DNA of 19,621 nucleotides. Source: Gammaproteobacteria bacterium (GTDB lineage: Bacteria > Pseudomonadota > Gammaproteobacteria > Pseudomonadales > Pseudohongiellaceae). The DNA lies in the NCBI GenBank assembly GCA_016762995.1, contig JAESUT010000120.1, forward strand, positions 1-19,621, given 5' to 3'. A model generated the notes under the pieces. The model had not been told where the DNA came from, searched no databases, and was given only the letters and a program-made list of their open reading frames with translations. Numbering within the stretch: the first letter of the stretch is position 1; every line of letters begins with the position of its first letter. The translations under genes were made by a program, and so were the position numbers. Shown here piece by piece: positions 7,201-14,469 of this stretch.

Positions 7201-8053
7201 GTTTTTCTTCCTTCAACTTGGCTACAAACAGATCGGCAACACTAGGAGTATGCAACTCACCTAGCACCTGAAGCTGTTCCCTAGGAACAGATTCGAAAGT
7301 GTAAGATTTTTTACCGAGCAATTCGCGCACGTGAATTGGCTTAAGTGCATCAGCCTGTGCAAGCTTGTCTACATCGACAAGGACCTCGGTATAGATATCG
7401 GGCAGATCGGACATTAAGGAGTCGAGGACAATCTTACCCTTATTGATGAACACAAGATGCGAGAGCAAGGTCTCTATCTCTTCGATCTGGTGCGTGCTGA
7501 TAATGATAGTTCGATTCCCATCGTAGAAATCGTTAAGTAGACGATCGTAGAATTCTTTTCGATAGATTATGTCCAAGCCAAGTGTCGGCTCATCCAATAC
7601 AAGTAATTGAACTTCAATCGCCATCACTAAAGCGAGATGAAGCTGTGTCACCATACCCTTAGATAGTTCCTTAATACGCTTATTCGCTGGAATGTCAGTG
7701 GTACTGAGAAATTTTTCTGCCTTCTTACGATCAAATCTAGGGTGCACAGCTTCTACATAATCGATTACCTGAGAAACCTTGAGCCACTTAGGCAGAATGC
7801 CCACATCGGCTATAAAGCAGACATCTTCCATTAGTTTGTGCCGAGAAATTCGCGGGTCACGACCCGCGACACTGAGTTCGCCTTCAACATCGCAAAGTCC
7901 AGTTAGCGCTTTAAGTGTTGTCGTCTTGCCTGCGCCGTTAGGACCAATCAGCCCGCTGATTGCCCCCCTTGGAATAGTCAAATCTACCCCATCCAGCGCC
8001 ATAAAGTTGCCGTAGTTCTTTCTCAGCGATTTGGCTTCGACAATGTTACTCAT
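7193..8053 (-). CDS. ABC transporter ATP-binding protein
   Basis: A 286-residue cytoplasmic ATPase of the CcmA/BcrA/YtrB type. Walker A GPNGAGKTT is at 37-45, a divergent signature LSKGM at 130-134 (usual LSGGQ; the K-G-M form is common in this exporter group), Walker B LLVLDEP at 150-156 with Glu155 as catalytic base, and the switch His188 (STHQIEE). The C-terminal 80 residues form the extra domain common in these exporters. It lies 25 bases after the GntR gene and overlaps the permease by 8 bases. A purine-rich GGGGGTAGGGT precedes the ATG. It would power export by the adjoining permease. Confidence 0.93.
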   Translation of the reverse strand: MSNIVEAKSLRKNYGNFMALDGVDLTIPRGAISGLIGPNGAGKTTTLKALTGLCDVEGELSVAGRDPRISRHKLMEDVCFIADVGILPKWLKVSQVIDYVEAVHPRFDRKKAEKFLSTTDIPANKRIKELSKGMVTQLHLALVMAIEVQLLVLDEPTLGLDIIYRKEFYDRLLNDFYDGNRTIIISTHQIEEIETLLSHLVFINKGKIVLDSLMSDLPDIYTEVLVDVDKLAQADALKPIHVRELLGKKSYTFESVPREQLQVLGELHTPSVADLFVAKLKEEKHG

Positions 8054-8078
8054 ACCCTACCCCCAAAATTTTCGGTTT

Positions 8079-8438
8079 CTATGGATTCTTCTTGCTGCCA
8101 AGGAGTTCACCGACCTCCAAGCCCAATCTCTCAATGCGCTTAGCAATTTTCGGCCATTCCTGTTCAAGAAATTTCCGCCTTTCTTTGGTGGATAATTTAT
8201 CCTTCGCTCCTGATAAGACATACATTCCAAGCCCCCGTTTTTTCTCAACCAACTCTTCGTCGACTAAAATTTGCATCGCTTTTGACACGGTAATCGGATT
8301 AATACGCTGTTCACTGGAAATCTGCCTCACGGATGGTAAAGCATCACCCTCACAGAGAACGCCATCCATAATGAGCTCTACCAGCTTGTCTCTAAGCTGT
8401 ATGTAGATAGGCTCTTTGTTGTTCCAATTGATTTCCAC
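8079..8438 (-). CDS. GntR family transcriptional regulator, YtrA subfamily
   Basis: A 119-residue repressor. The N-terminal winged helix (about 9-75) includes PIYIQLRDKLVELI, LPSVRQISSEQRINPITVSKAM and the wing EKKRGLGMYV. The C-terminal tail is only about 45 residues, too short for a ligand-binding domain, which defines the YtrA branch that autoregulates adjoining ABC transporter operons. The start is GTG at 8438 behind GCGGAG with seven bases of spacing. The inverted repeat at 8460-8481, upstream of the start, is its probable operator. It is the first gene of the operon with the ATPase, permease and 77-residue membrane protein. Confidence 0.9.
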   Translation of the reverse strand: MEINWNNKEPIYIQLRDKLVELIMDGVLCEGDALPSVRQISSEQRINPITVSKAMQILVDEELVEKKRGLGMYVLSGAKDKLSTKERRKFLEQEWPKIAKRIERLGLEVGELLGSKKNP

Positions 8439-8459
8439 TTAGCGACTCCGCGTCATATA

Positions 8460-8481
8460 GTGTTATACATCACTATAACAC
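8460..8481. promoter_or_regulatory. probable GntR operator, perfect 8-6-8 inverted repeat
   Basis: GTGTTATA (8460-8467), six bases, TATAACAC (8474-8481). It lies 22 bases upstream of the gntR start. A minus-strand -10-like TATAGT (8472-8477, five of six) overlaps the right arm, with only a weak -35 (TTGTTC, 16 bases upstream). Repressor binding here would block transcription, the classic autoregulation layout. Confidence 0.75.
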
Positions 8482-8535
8482 CATATCAGCAAAGAACAAA
8501 AGAAAGTATTTGGAGGAATCGGGGAAGTGCTTGCA

Positions 8536-8550
8536 GCCCGCTATGCGGGC
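8536..8550. terminator. short GC-rich hairpin after the CoA-transferase gene
   Basis: A perfect 6-bp stem GCCCGC / GCGGGC around a TAT loop, 37 bases beyond the CoA-transferase stop on the minus strand. No T run follows on either strand, so it is at best a weak or factor-aided terminator, or a 3' end stabiliser. Confidence 0.4.
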
Positions 8551-8586
8551 ATACAGGAAAGTAGTACAAGAAAGAAACCGAGAAGC

Positions 8587-9792
8587 CTAACTCTGCCGGC
8601 GCTCAAGTACTGTATCGCTGCTCAGTAACTCTTGAATTTCTTGGTCACCAAAATCAAACTCGCGGAGGATCTGTTGCGTGTGCTCGCCGAACTTAGGCGG
8701 TTTGTGCCTAACCGAACCAGGGGTGCGGGATAGCTTAATGGGCGTACCGGTCATCTTGTACCAACCGTCTTCAATTATCATTTCGCGATGCTTGGTGTGA
8801 GCATGATCTACTACCTGCGCAGTATCGTGAATAGCACCCGCAGCTAGCCCTGCATTAGCAAGGCGGTCGGCAATCTCGCTGCCATCGATCTTCATCAGGC
8901 TAGACTCTATTTCTGCCTTTAAGTCATCACGGTTGGTTACGCGATCAATGTTATTTAGAAATCTCGCGTCTGAGATCAACTCCTCTCGGCCTAGCTCGAC
9001 GCACATCTTTGCATAGGCACGATTGTTTCCTGCGCCAACAAAGATATCCACTGTCTTGGTACGAAATGTATCGTAGGGGCTAATATTCGGATGCGCGTTG
9101 CCCGTAGCTACCGGCACTTTGCCTGAGTATAAATAATTCGGAATGTGCGGATGCATCAATGAAACGGCGCAGTCGTAAAGCGTCATATCCAGATACTGCC
9201 CTTGCTGCGACTTTTCTCTTTCCGTCATCGCCATCAGAATGGCTACGGCAGAGTACAACCCCGTTCCCATATCCACCATAGCTAAACCAAGTCTGGTGGG
9301 GTTACTATCTGCCTCTCCGTTGATACTAAACCAGCCTGCCATAGCCTGAATTATCGCATCGTAGCCTGGGTGCCCACCCCATGGCCCGTCGCTACCAAAT
9401 CCACTAACCCTACAGTGTATTAGTCTGGGAAACTTTTCCTTTAGAGCGTCTTCATATCCAAGACCCCATTTTTCCATAGTGCCCGGCTTATAGTTCTCGA
9501 TAAGCACGTCTGCTTTTTCTAGCAGCCTTAACAGCACTGCCTGACCGTCGGGCTTCGAAAGGTCCAACCCCATAGATCGCTTGTTTCGATTCACTCCCAG
9601 AAAATAAGCAGAATCTTCATTAACAAAAGGAGGGCCCCAATCTCGAGTCTCGTCTCCGCGAGGAGGCTCGATCTTGATTATTTCGGCACCATGATCACCC
9701 AACATCTGCGTACAGTATGGCCCGCCCAACACTCTAGACAGGTCGATGATTAATTTGCCCTTGAGGGCACCATCATTGGATTTATTGAACAC
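8587..9792 (-). CDS. family III (CaiB/BaiF) CoA-transferase
   Basis: A 401-residue cytoplasmic enzyme, usual length for this interlaced-dimer family, which moves CoA between carboxylic acids through an aspartyl-CoA intermediate. The N-terminal DLSRVLGGPYCTQMLGDHGAEIIKIEPP (17-44), NRNKRS (68-73), ENYKPG (99-104), SGFG (130-133) and the predicted catalytic Asp174 in LAMVDMGTGLY are all present. The acid substrate cannot be told from sequence. The start is GTG at 9792, with CAGGA seven bases upstream. It appears to be a single-gene unit: a hairpin and the gntR operator lie beyond its end, and rpoS lies upstream with 129 bases between. Its likely role is activating or recycling an organic acid for beta-oxidation-type metabolism. 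Confidence 0.9.
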   Translation of the reverse strand: MFNKSNDGALKGKLIIDLSRVLGGPYCTQMLGDHGAEIIKIEPPRGDETRDWGPPFVNEDSAYFLGVNRNKRSMGLDLSKPDGQAVLLRLLEKADVLIENYKPGTMEKWGLGYEDALKEKFPRLIHCRVSGFGSDGPWGGHPGYDAIIQAMAGWFSINGEADSNPTRLGLAMVDMGTGLYSAVAILMAMTEREKSQQGQYLDMTLYDCAVSLMHPHIPNYLYSGKVPVATGNAHPNISPYDTFRTKTVDIFVGAGNNRAYAKMCVELGREELISDARFLNNIDRVTNRDDLKAEIESSLMKIDGSEIADRLANAGLAAGAIHDTAQVVDHAHTKHREMIIEDGWYKMTGTPIKLSRTPGSVRHKPPKFGEHTQQILREFDFGDQEIQELLSSDTVLERRQS

Positions 9793-9921
9793 GTTGGATT
9801 CCTGAGTATTTCTCTAACTATGGCTGCAGAGTCGATTTGCTTAGTCGGAGAATGAGGATACGGCAGCGTCGGCGACGGTTCAAGCCCCGGAGTGGTGTCT
9901 GTGTAAAAGATGGACAGGACT

Positions 9922-10836
9922 CTAAACAGCTTCCCCTAGCAGTTCACGGTTTAGCCCCTCTTTGCGAATCAGTATCTTGAGTCGCTGCAGCGCCTCTATC
10001 TGAATTTGTCTAACCCGTTCTCGCGTAAGACCCACTTCGACACCCACGTTCTCAAGCGTGTCGGTGTCGAAGCCTCTCAACCCGAAACGTCGACAGATAA
10101 TTTCCCGCTGTTTCTCGGAAAGCTGCTGCAGCCAACACTCTATTCGAGCCCGCATCTCAGATGCTTGAGCATAATTCCTAGGGTTCTGTTTTGTCTCTGC
10201 GCTGAGCATATCCACCACAGTAGTTTCTGAATCGGCGGCGGCAGGCGCATCCACACTGCTTATACTCTCATTCAGAATCATCAATCGCTCGACATCCAAC
10301 CGTGAGCTACCCGTCAACTCGGCAATTTCGCGACTGCCCGCCTCTTGTCCGGTTGTCCTCACATAGTCTCGCTGAGCTCGAAGGAAGCCGTTTAGCCGCT
10401 TAACAATATGCACCGGCAAGCGAATGGTTCTAGCCTGATTCATCAAACCACGCTCGACATTTTGTCGAATCCACCAGGTAGCATAAGTCGAGAAACGAAA
10501 TCCCTTTTCTGGATCGAATTTCTCCACAGCGTGTATCAACCCCAAATTACCCTCCTCTATAAGATCAAGCAGAGAGAGCCCTCGATTCAGGTAGCGTCGC
10601 GCGATTTTTACGACAAGGCGCAGATTGCTTTCAATCATCCTACGCCTACTTGCACTGTCCCCCTTAAGCGCACGTCGGGCATAGTACACCTCTTCTTCGG
10701 CGGTCAGCAGAGGCGTATGGCCAATTTCTTTGAGGTAGAGTCGAGTTACATCTAGGGCAGCATCTATCGATTTAGCAGCGATCCTTTGCGGTTTCTGAGA
10801 ATCATCAGCATTGAGCGCTAGTTTCTTATTATTCAT
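9922..10836 (-). CDS. rpoS: RNA polymerase sigma factor RpoS
   Basis: A group 2 sigma factor of 304 residues. Region 1.2 ([21 protein letters not shown], 29-49), region 2 ([44 protein letters not shown] with -10 recognition near 115-135), region 3 and region 4.2 ([19 protein letters not shown], 261-279, -35 recognition) are intact. [21 protein letters not shown] and [11 protein letters not shown] match RpoS better than RpoD, and the long RpoD non-conserved region is absent. An in-frame extension of 19 codons to 10893 exists, but the ATG at 10836 is chosen: AAGGAG sits seven bases before it and the extension looks non-coding. The usual neighbour nlpD is missing; ubiC is upstream instead. Expected role: stationary-phase and stress transcription. 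Confidence 0.93.
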   Translation of the reverse strand: MNNKKLALNADDSQKPQRIAAKSIDAALDVTRLYLKEIGHTPLLTAEEEVYYARRALKGDSASRRRMIESNLRLVVKIARRYLNRGLSLLDLIEEGNLGLIHAVEKFDPEKGFRFSTYATWWIRQNVERGLMNQARTIRLPVHIVKRLNGFLRAQRDYVRTTGQEAGSREIAELTGSSRLDVERLMILNESISSVDAPAAADSETTVVDMLSAETKQNPRNYAQASEMRARIECWLQQLSEKQREIICRRFGLRGFDTDTLENVGVEVGLTRERVRQIQIEALQRLKILIRKEGLNRELLGEAV

Positions 10837-10957
10837 GCAGAGGCTCCTTCTCTGTAGATAAATAATCTGGCGAACACATCCATTGTGTCGCATTGCCTAC
10901 GCCGATCAAGGGCTCCCAAGTAACGGAGCTAGACACGCGCGAAGATTACTTAACTAA

Positions 10958-10985
10958 AGTATAGAGTGCTTTGCGAAAAAGTCGA
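10958..10985 (-). promoter_or_regulatory. possible rpoS promoter
   Basis: On the minus strand: TCGACT (10980-10985, four of six to TTGACA), 16 bases, TATACT (10958-10963, five of six to TATAAT). It would give rpoS a leader of about 115 bases, in keeping with post-transcriptional control known for rpoS in other gammaproteobacteria. The -35 is only moderate. Confidence 0.4.
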
Positions 10986-10999
10986 ATCGAATAATTTGG

Positions 11000-11572
11000 C
11001 TAGTCTAAGATCGCGGGCAGGAAAAACTCGGCAACCATTATTGGCTTCTCGAAGAGATAGAAAAGACTGCGCCTTCCCCAAGAATTGTCTTCCATGGGAG
11101 TTATGTCTATACCGCCTCGAATCAAGTTAGGGTGGCTGAACAGGTACTCGCCAAGCGGCTTTTCGTTCAGCTCTAACACGCGCTGAAGCGGCCCGGTTAG
11201 ACTAAACTCTGGTATCAGCGTGTGCGCCAATACCCAGGGAGTATTATTGCCTACTAGCACCACTTTACGGGACCAGAATCTATGGCTTGCCGTCAAAGGC
11301 CCAAAACAGGAACGAACAGCTGGCCTTGGAAGCAGCAACCACTCCTCGTCGCGAACCTCAACACGAAAGTCCCCGCCACTTTTCTGAATTAATAACTTGG
11401 TAAGCGAACTCGAGTCGAACAACCATCGCCGCCATGCAGCACTGGGAGACGAGCGACGCTCGCCCTCGCTATGCCAGTCGAAATTTAAATCCGAGATATC
11501 CGGGACGGCAAGAGACGAATTTCCGGGCAATGAGTTGGAATTGGAATTTGCTTTTGATTGCAAGGGCATCAA
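11000..11572 (-). CDS. ubiC: chorismate-pyruvate lyase
   Basis: Converts chorismate to 4-hydroxybenzoate and pyruvate, the first committed step of ubiquinone synthesis. The 190-residue frame shows WRRWLFDSSSLTKLL (47-61), HRFWSRKVVL (97-106), PWVLAHTLIP (112-121), PLGEYLF (139-145), WGRRS (165-169) and KPIMVAEFFLP (176-186). By comparison with E. coli UbiC from memory, Arg102 and Glu182 match the product-binding Arg76 and Glu155. The frame opens with TTG at 11572 followed at once by ATG at 11569. ATG is more likely, but there is no clear ribosome site and the first 35 residues (Asn/Ser-rich) are not conserved, so the start is uncertain. ubiA, its usual partner, is not adjacent. Confidence 0.88.
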   Translation of the reverse strand: MMPLQSKANSNSNSLPGNSSLAVPDISDLNFDWHSEGERRSSPSAAWRRWLFDSSSLTKLLIQKSGGDFRVEVRDEEWLLLPRPAVRSCFGPLTASHRFWSRKVVLVGNNTPWVLAHTLIPEFSLTGPLQRVLELNEKPLGEYLFSHPNLIRGGIDITPMEDNSWGRRSLFYLFEKPIMVAEFFLPAILD

Positions 11573-11595
11573 TTATCAATAATGGCAGAAATGAA

Positions 11596-11626
11596 TGCCC
11601 CGCACTACAGAATGCAGTGCGGGGCA
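11596..11626 (-). terminator. intrinsic terminator after the OmpA-family gene
   Basis: An 11-bp perfect stem TGCCCCGCACT (11596-11606) / AGTGCGGGGCA (11616-11626) with a 9-base loop. On the minus strand it follows the OmpA-family stop by about 70 bases and is followed by a T-rich stretch (ATTCATTTCT). The strong stem and imperfect T run fit a working terminator that separates it from ubiC. Confidence 0.75.
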
Positions 11627-11694
11627 GGTTTGCAATTGACTATCTATCTCTAGTAATACGTATCTTTAGTACAAATTACCAAAAGTAGAGTCTA

Positions 11695-12747
11695 CTAGCG
11701 TAGTCGATAATTCTGAACTGTGTTGATGATTACAGTCATCACACGTCGGTTATCGGCACGGCCGGCGTCAGAGTCGTTACTGGCAATTGGCTGAGATTCA
11801 CCAAAGCCACGAGACGATACACGGCTTGCCTGCACGTTAAAGCGGTCAATCATTACCTGACGCACAGCGGCGACACGGCGGTCTGAAAGATCGATATTGT
11901 AGGCTTCTGTACCACGGCTATCTGTGTGGCCTTCGAGCTCAATATCGATGTCTGGAAACTGCACCATGAAATCAACCACTTCCTTTATCTCAGAAAAGTA
12001 TTCTGACTTGACCTCAGATCGATCGAAGTCGAAATTAACCATCAGCTCTACTCTCGCCATTTCTTCCACAGGAATCGGGCAACCATCTGCGTCGACTGCG
12101 TAGTTTCTAGGTGTGTCTGGGCAGTTGTCACGGCTATCTGGAACACCGTCTCTATCGGCATCTGGCGCTGGCGCCGCTGCAGGGCGTGCAGCAGGAGTTG
12201 CTGTCCGCGCTACTGCCGGGCGAGACTTATTGCCACCAAAACGGTAGATCAAGGCAGTATCAATGCCTATATCGGAATCTTCGTGATCACGCTCAAAGTA
12301 CTGAAAAGACCGAATTGCAGTGCGCCAAGACCAGCTATCGGAAATTTTGTAGCTTAATCCGCCACCAATGTCCCACAGCGTGTCATTCTCACCGCCAAAA
12401 TTGCTATTACCTACACCGCCGACAACGAAAGTATCGAAAGCGCCAAGATTCACACCCAAATCATAGATGAGGTCCAATTTGTAGTGATCAATGTCAATCT
12501 CTCTCCTAGCACCAGAAGGTCTAGTATCCAGATCAAAGGTACTCAGCTCAAAGCTCAATCGATCGGTAAAATCGTAGCCGATTCCAAAAAAGTAGTTCAC
12601 ATCGTCTTTAAGGCCAGTCGTATCATCGAAATCCATCCATTGTAGCCCTGGTGCCACATAGAACTGACCTTCATCCGCTAGCGCAGCAGACGAGATAAGC
12701 CCTATCGAGACGAGCAATGCTGAAGACATTTTAGTACGTAAACTCAT
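11695..12747 (-). CDS. OmpA/OprF-like outer membrane porin
   Basis: A 350-residue outer membrane protein. It has a signal peptide (1-24, cleavage after SSAALA), an N-terminal eight-strand-type beta-barrel region (about 27-171, aromatic and alternating, ending in Phe as YRF), and a Pro/Ala hinge (177-195). A calcium-binding thrombospondin type 3-like repeat, DADRDGVPDSRDNCPDTP, spans 196-213. A C-terminal OmpA peptidoglycan-binding domain (about 232-345) carries GHTDSRGT (273-280) and LSDRR (287-291). It ties the outer membrane to the cell wall and may form a channel, as OprF does. The frame extends to 12819, but the ATG at 12747 is preferred since it gives a clean signal peptide and has GGAA eight bases upstream. 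Confidence 0.92.
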   Translation of the reverse strand: MSLRTKMSSALLVSIGLISSAALADEGQFYVAPGLQWMDFDDTTGLKDDVNYFFGIGYDFTDRLSFELSTFDLDTRPSGARREIDIDHYKLDLIYDLGVNLGAFDTFVVGGVGNSNFGGENDTLWDIGGGLSYKISDSWSWRTAIRSFQYFERDHEDSDIGIDTALIYRFGGNKSRPAVARTATPAARPAAAPAPDADRDGVPDSRDNCPDTPRNYAVDADGCPIPVEEMARVELMVNFDFDRSEVKSEYFSEIKEVVDFMVQFPDIDIELEGHTDSRGTEAYNIDLSDRRVAAVRQVMIDRFNVQASRVSSRGFGESQPIASNDSDAGRADNRRVMTVIINTVQNYRLR

Positions 12748-12794
12748 AGTAATTTCCACATTATTAATACAATGACTGGTTGAAAAATTTGAGC

Positions 12795-12812
12795 GCATTA
12801 TAGTGATAATGC
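12795..12812 (-). promoter_or_regulatory. palindromic -10 region of the porin promoter
   Basis: A perfect TATAAT on the minus strand (12797-12802) lies inside a 7-4-7 inverted repeat, GCATTAT (12795-12801) / ATAATGC (12806-12812). The expected start is near 12790, giving a leader of about 43 bases. No good -35 is visible at 16-18 bases, so an activator or another sigma factor may be needed. Confidence 0.5.
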
Positions 12813-13117
12813 AGCCCATATACAGAACTATCCTAGCATTTTTACCCTTATTTTCCTGATCTTCTTCAAATGAAGTCTAGCCCTTGAGGCGCAGCGGCCT
12901 CTTGGCGGTGAGAGGCATAGAAAAACCTCAAAATATCGACCATTCACAAACAACTAAAACTCCCTATTTTAGGCCACAATCAAGCAGTTAGAACTAGCCG
13001 GTGCCCTAGCATACACATACAATAAGCCCATACTACAACGGCCTTCCAGCAGTCTCTGATGACTGTCTCTGTGCAATCCAATGGCCAAACCAATGTTCAT
13101 GTTTCAGGTATCTCAAC
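12813..13117. other. intergenic stretch between the porin and phoR, no gene recognised
   Basis: All frames are short or unlike any family I know. In particular there is no remnant of phoB. It holds two competing short stems at 12886-12916 (GAGGC/GCCTC and GCCTCT/AGAGGC share an arm) and a plus-strand TACAAT (13018-13023) that could be the phoR -10, with only a weak -35. The frame of phoR is stopped by TAG at 13007-13009. Confidence 0.5.
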
Positions 13118-14434
13118 TTGCAGAATTGGCGCTCTGAACTCAATCGGCTCTGCGTATTATTATCGCTGGCTGCCGTCATCGGTTATGCCGTGGGTCATGT
13201 CAGCTGGGTTATGCTGGTCAGCCTCTGTATCTACTATCTATACAACCTCTATCAGCTACGACGCTTCAATCTATGGCTGAACCGAGATTCTTCAGAGAGT
13301 GATTCCGAGCCCCCCGAAAGTTTTGGGCTCTGGGGCGATATATTCGATGGAATTTATCGCCTGCAGAAGCAAGAGCGACGCGCGAGCTCCTATTTAGCCA
13401 ATATAATCGACAAGGCGCAGGAGTCTTCGGCCGCCCTGGAAATGGCCGTTGTCATGATCAATAAGCAGGGCAATCTCGATTGGTGGAATTTCGCGGCAGA
13501 GAAATTGCTCGGCCTGCAACACCCAAAGGACCGCAATCAATCCGTCACCAACCTCATTCGCAACCCCAGCTTCGCGGAGTATTTCCATAGCGAAAGCTAT
13601 GATGAGACATTAAAAATAGAGGCGCCGGGGGAGAGCAATAAAATACTCGAGTTTCAGATAGCCTTATTTGGCGAGAACGAGCGCCTAATGATTGTCCGCG
13701 ACATTACACAACTACACCGCCTCGAGTCCATGCGCAAAGACTTCGTCGGTAATGTCTCTCACGAATTGGGAACCCCTATAACTGTCATCAAGGGATACTT
13801 GGAAGCGATGCTCGACAACCTCGACGAGCTAGACGCGAAGTGGCATAAACCCATGCAACAGATGCAACAGCACTCCATGCGGATGGAAAATATAGTTAGG
13901 GACTTACTAGTGCTATCTAGCCTGGAGACGAAGGGGCTTACAAAGACACAGGATGCTATTGAGCTGCCAAGCTTTTTTTCCGAAATCGAGAACGACACCC
14001 AACAGATGTTCAAGGACAAGGCGCATACTTTCGAGCTAGTCTGCCCCCCTTCCCTCGTAATCGTCGGTAAGCGGAGTGAACTTTACAGTGCTATTTCCAA
14101 TTTGGTTGTAAACGCGGCCAAATACACACCTGCTGGCGGACACATCATACTATCCGCTGAAATAGGGGCGGATTCCTTAAACATAGCAGTAGCAGACAAT
14201 GGCATCGGCATTGAGAGCCATCACCTTCCAAGACTCACAGAGCGCTTCTATCGAATCGATGAGAGTCGCTCTTCAGACACCGGCGGAACCGGCTTGGGAC
14301 TGGCCATCGTGAAACACATTCTTGCTAGGCACGAGGCCGAACTGGAAATACAGAGCAAATATGGCGAGGGCAGTTGTTTCATTTGCAAGCTACCACTAAG
14401 TCGGGCAGCCTCTCACTCCGCCGCTGACAATTAG
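13118..14434 (+). CDS. phoR: phosphate regulon sensor histidine kinase PhoR
   Basis: A membrane histidine kinase of 438 residues that senses phosphate status through the Pst system and PhoU and phosphorylates PhoB. Two close N-terminal helices (about 11-28, 29-46), a PAS domain (about 95-200), HisKA (205-272, His215) and HATPase (N box SNLVVNAAKYTP 327-338, G1 DNGIGI 360-365, ERFYRI 375-380, G2 GGTGLGLAIVK 389-399) follow PhoR order. Gly218 replaces the near-universal Arg in SHELRTP (codon GGA, one base from CGA). The start is TTG at 13118; no ATG or GTG lies in frame upstream before a stop, and AGG nine bases upstream is a modest ribosome site. phoB is not adjacent. The gene converges on phoU with 35 bases between. 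Confidence 0.9.
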   Translation: MQNWRSELNRLCVLLSLAAVIGYAVGHVSWVMLVSLCIYYLYNLYQLRRFNLWLNRDSSESDSEPPESFGLWGDIFDGIYRLQKQERRASSYLANIIDKAQESSAALEMAVVMINKQGNLDWWNFAAEKLLGLQHPKDRNQSVTNLIRNPSFAEYFHSESYDETLKIEAPGESNKILEFQIALFGENERLMIVRDITQLHRLESMRKDFVGNVSHELGTPITVIKGYLEAMLDNLDELDAKWHKPMQQMQQHSMRMENIVRDLLVLSSLETKGLTKTQDAIELPSFFSEIENDTQQMFKDKAHTFELVCPPSLVIVGKRSELYSAISNLVVNAAKYTPAGGHIILSAEIGADSLNIAVADNGIGIESHHLPRLTERFYRIDESRSSDTGGTGLGLAIVKHILARHEAELEIQSKYGEGSCFICKLPLSRAASHSAADN

Positions 14435-14469
14435 AGTCAAAACTCTACCGGCAAGAAAGCGGAGCAGGC

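Noticed and set aside
8057..8248. Minus-strand 63-residue frame overlapping the GntR gene
   Set aside because: It lies in another frame of a clearly real regulator, and its product has no recognisable pattern.
9793..9921. Possible RsmZ-like small RNA next to rpoS, or a tRNA fragment (GGTTCAAGCCCCGG)
   Set aside because: Pseudomonas has rsmZ beside rpoS and several GGA triplets occur here, but there is no GacA-type box, no loop-presented GGA series and no T-tailed terminator. The tRNA-like GGTTCAA has no complementary T-arm and no acceptor or anticodon arms.
12111..12470. Plus-strand 119-residue frame inside the porin gene
   Set aside because: Antisense shadow of the well-supported OmpA-family gene; Cys/His/Gln-rich product with no family match.
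13052..13075. PHO box before phoR
   Set aside because: CTGTCTCTGTGC only half resembles the CTGTCAT direct repeat and the spacing is wrong.
13059..13280. Plus-strand ATG frame of 73 residues at the start of phoR
   Set aside because: It is out of frame with the kinase; the phoR frame gives the correct membrane helices and PAS domain.
14435..14469. Shared terminator between convergent phoR and phoU
   Set aside because: No stem with a T run could be found in the 35 bases.
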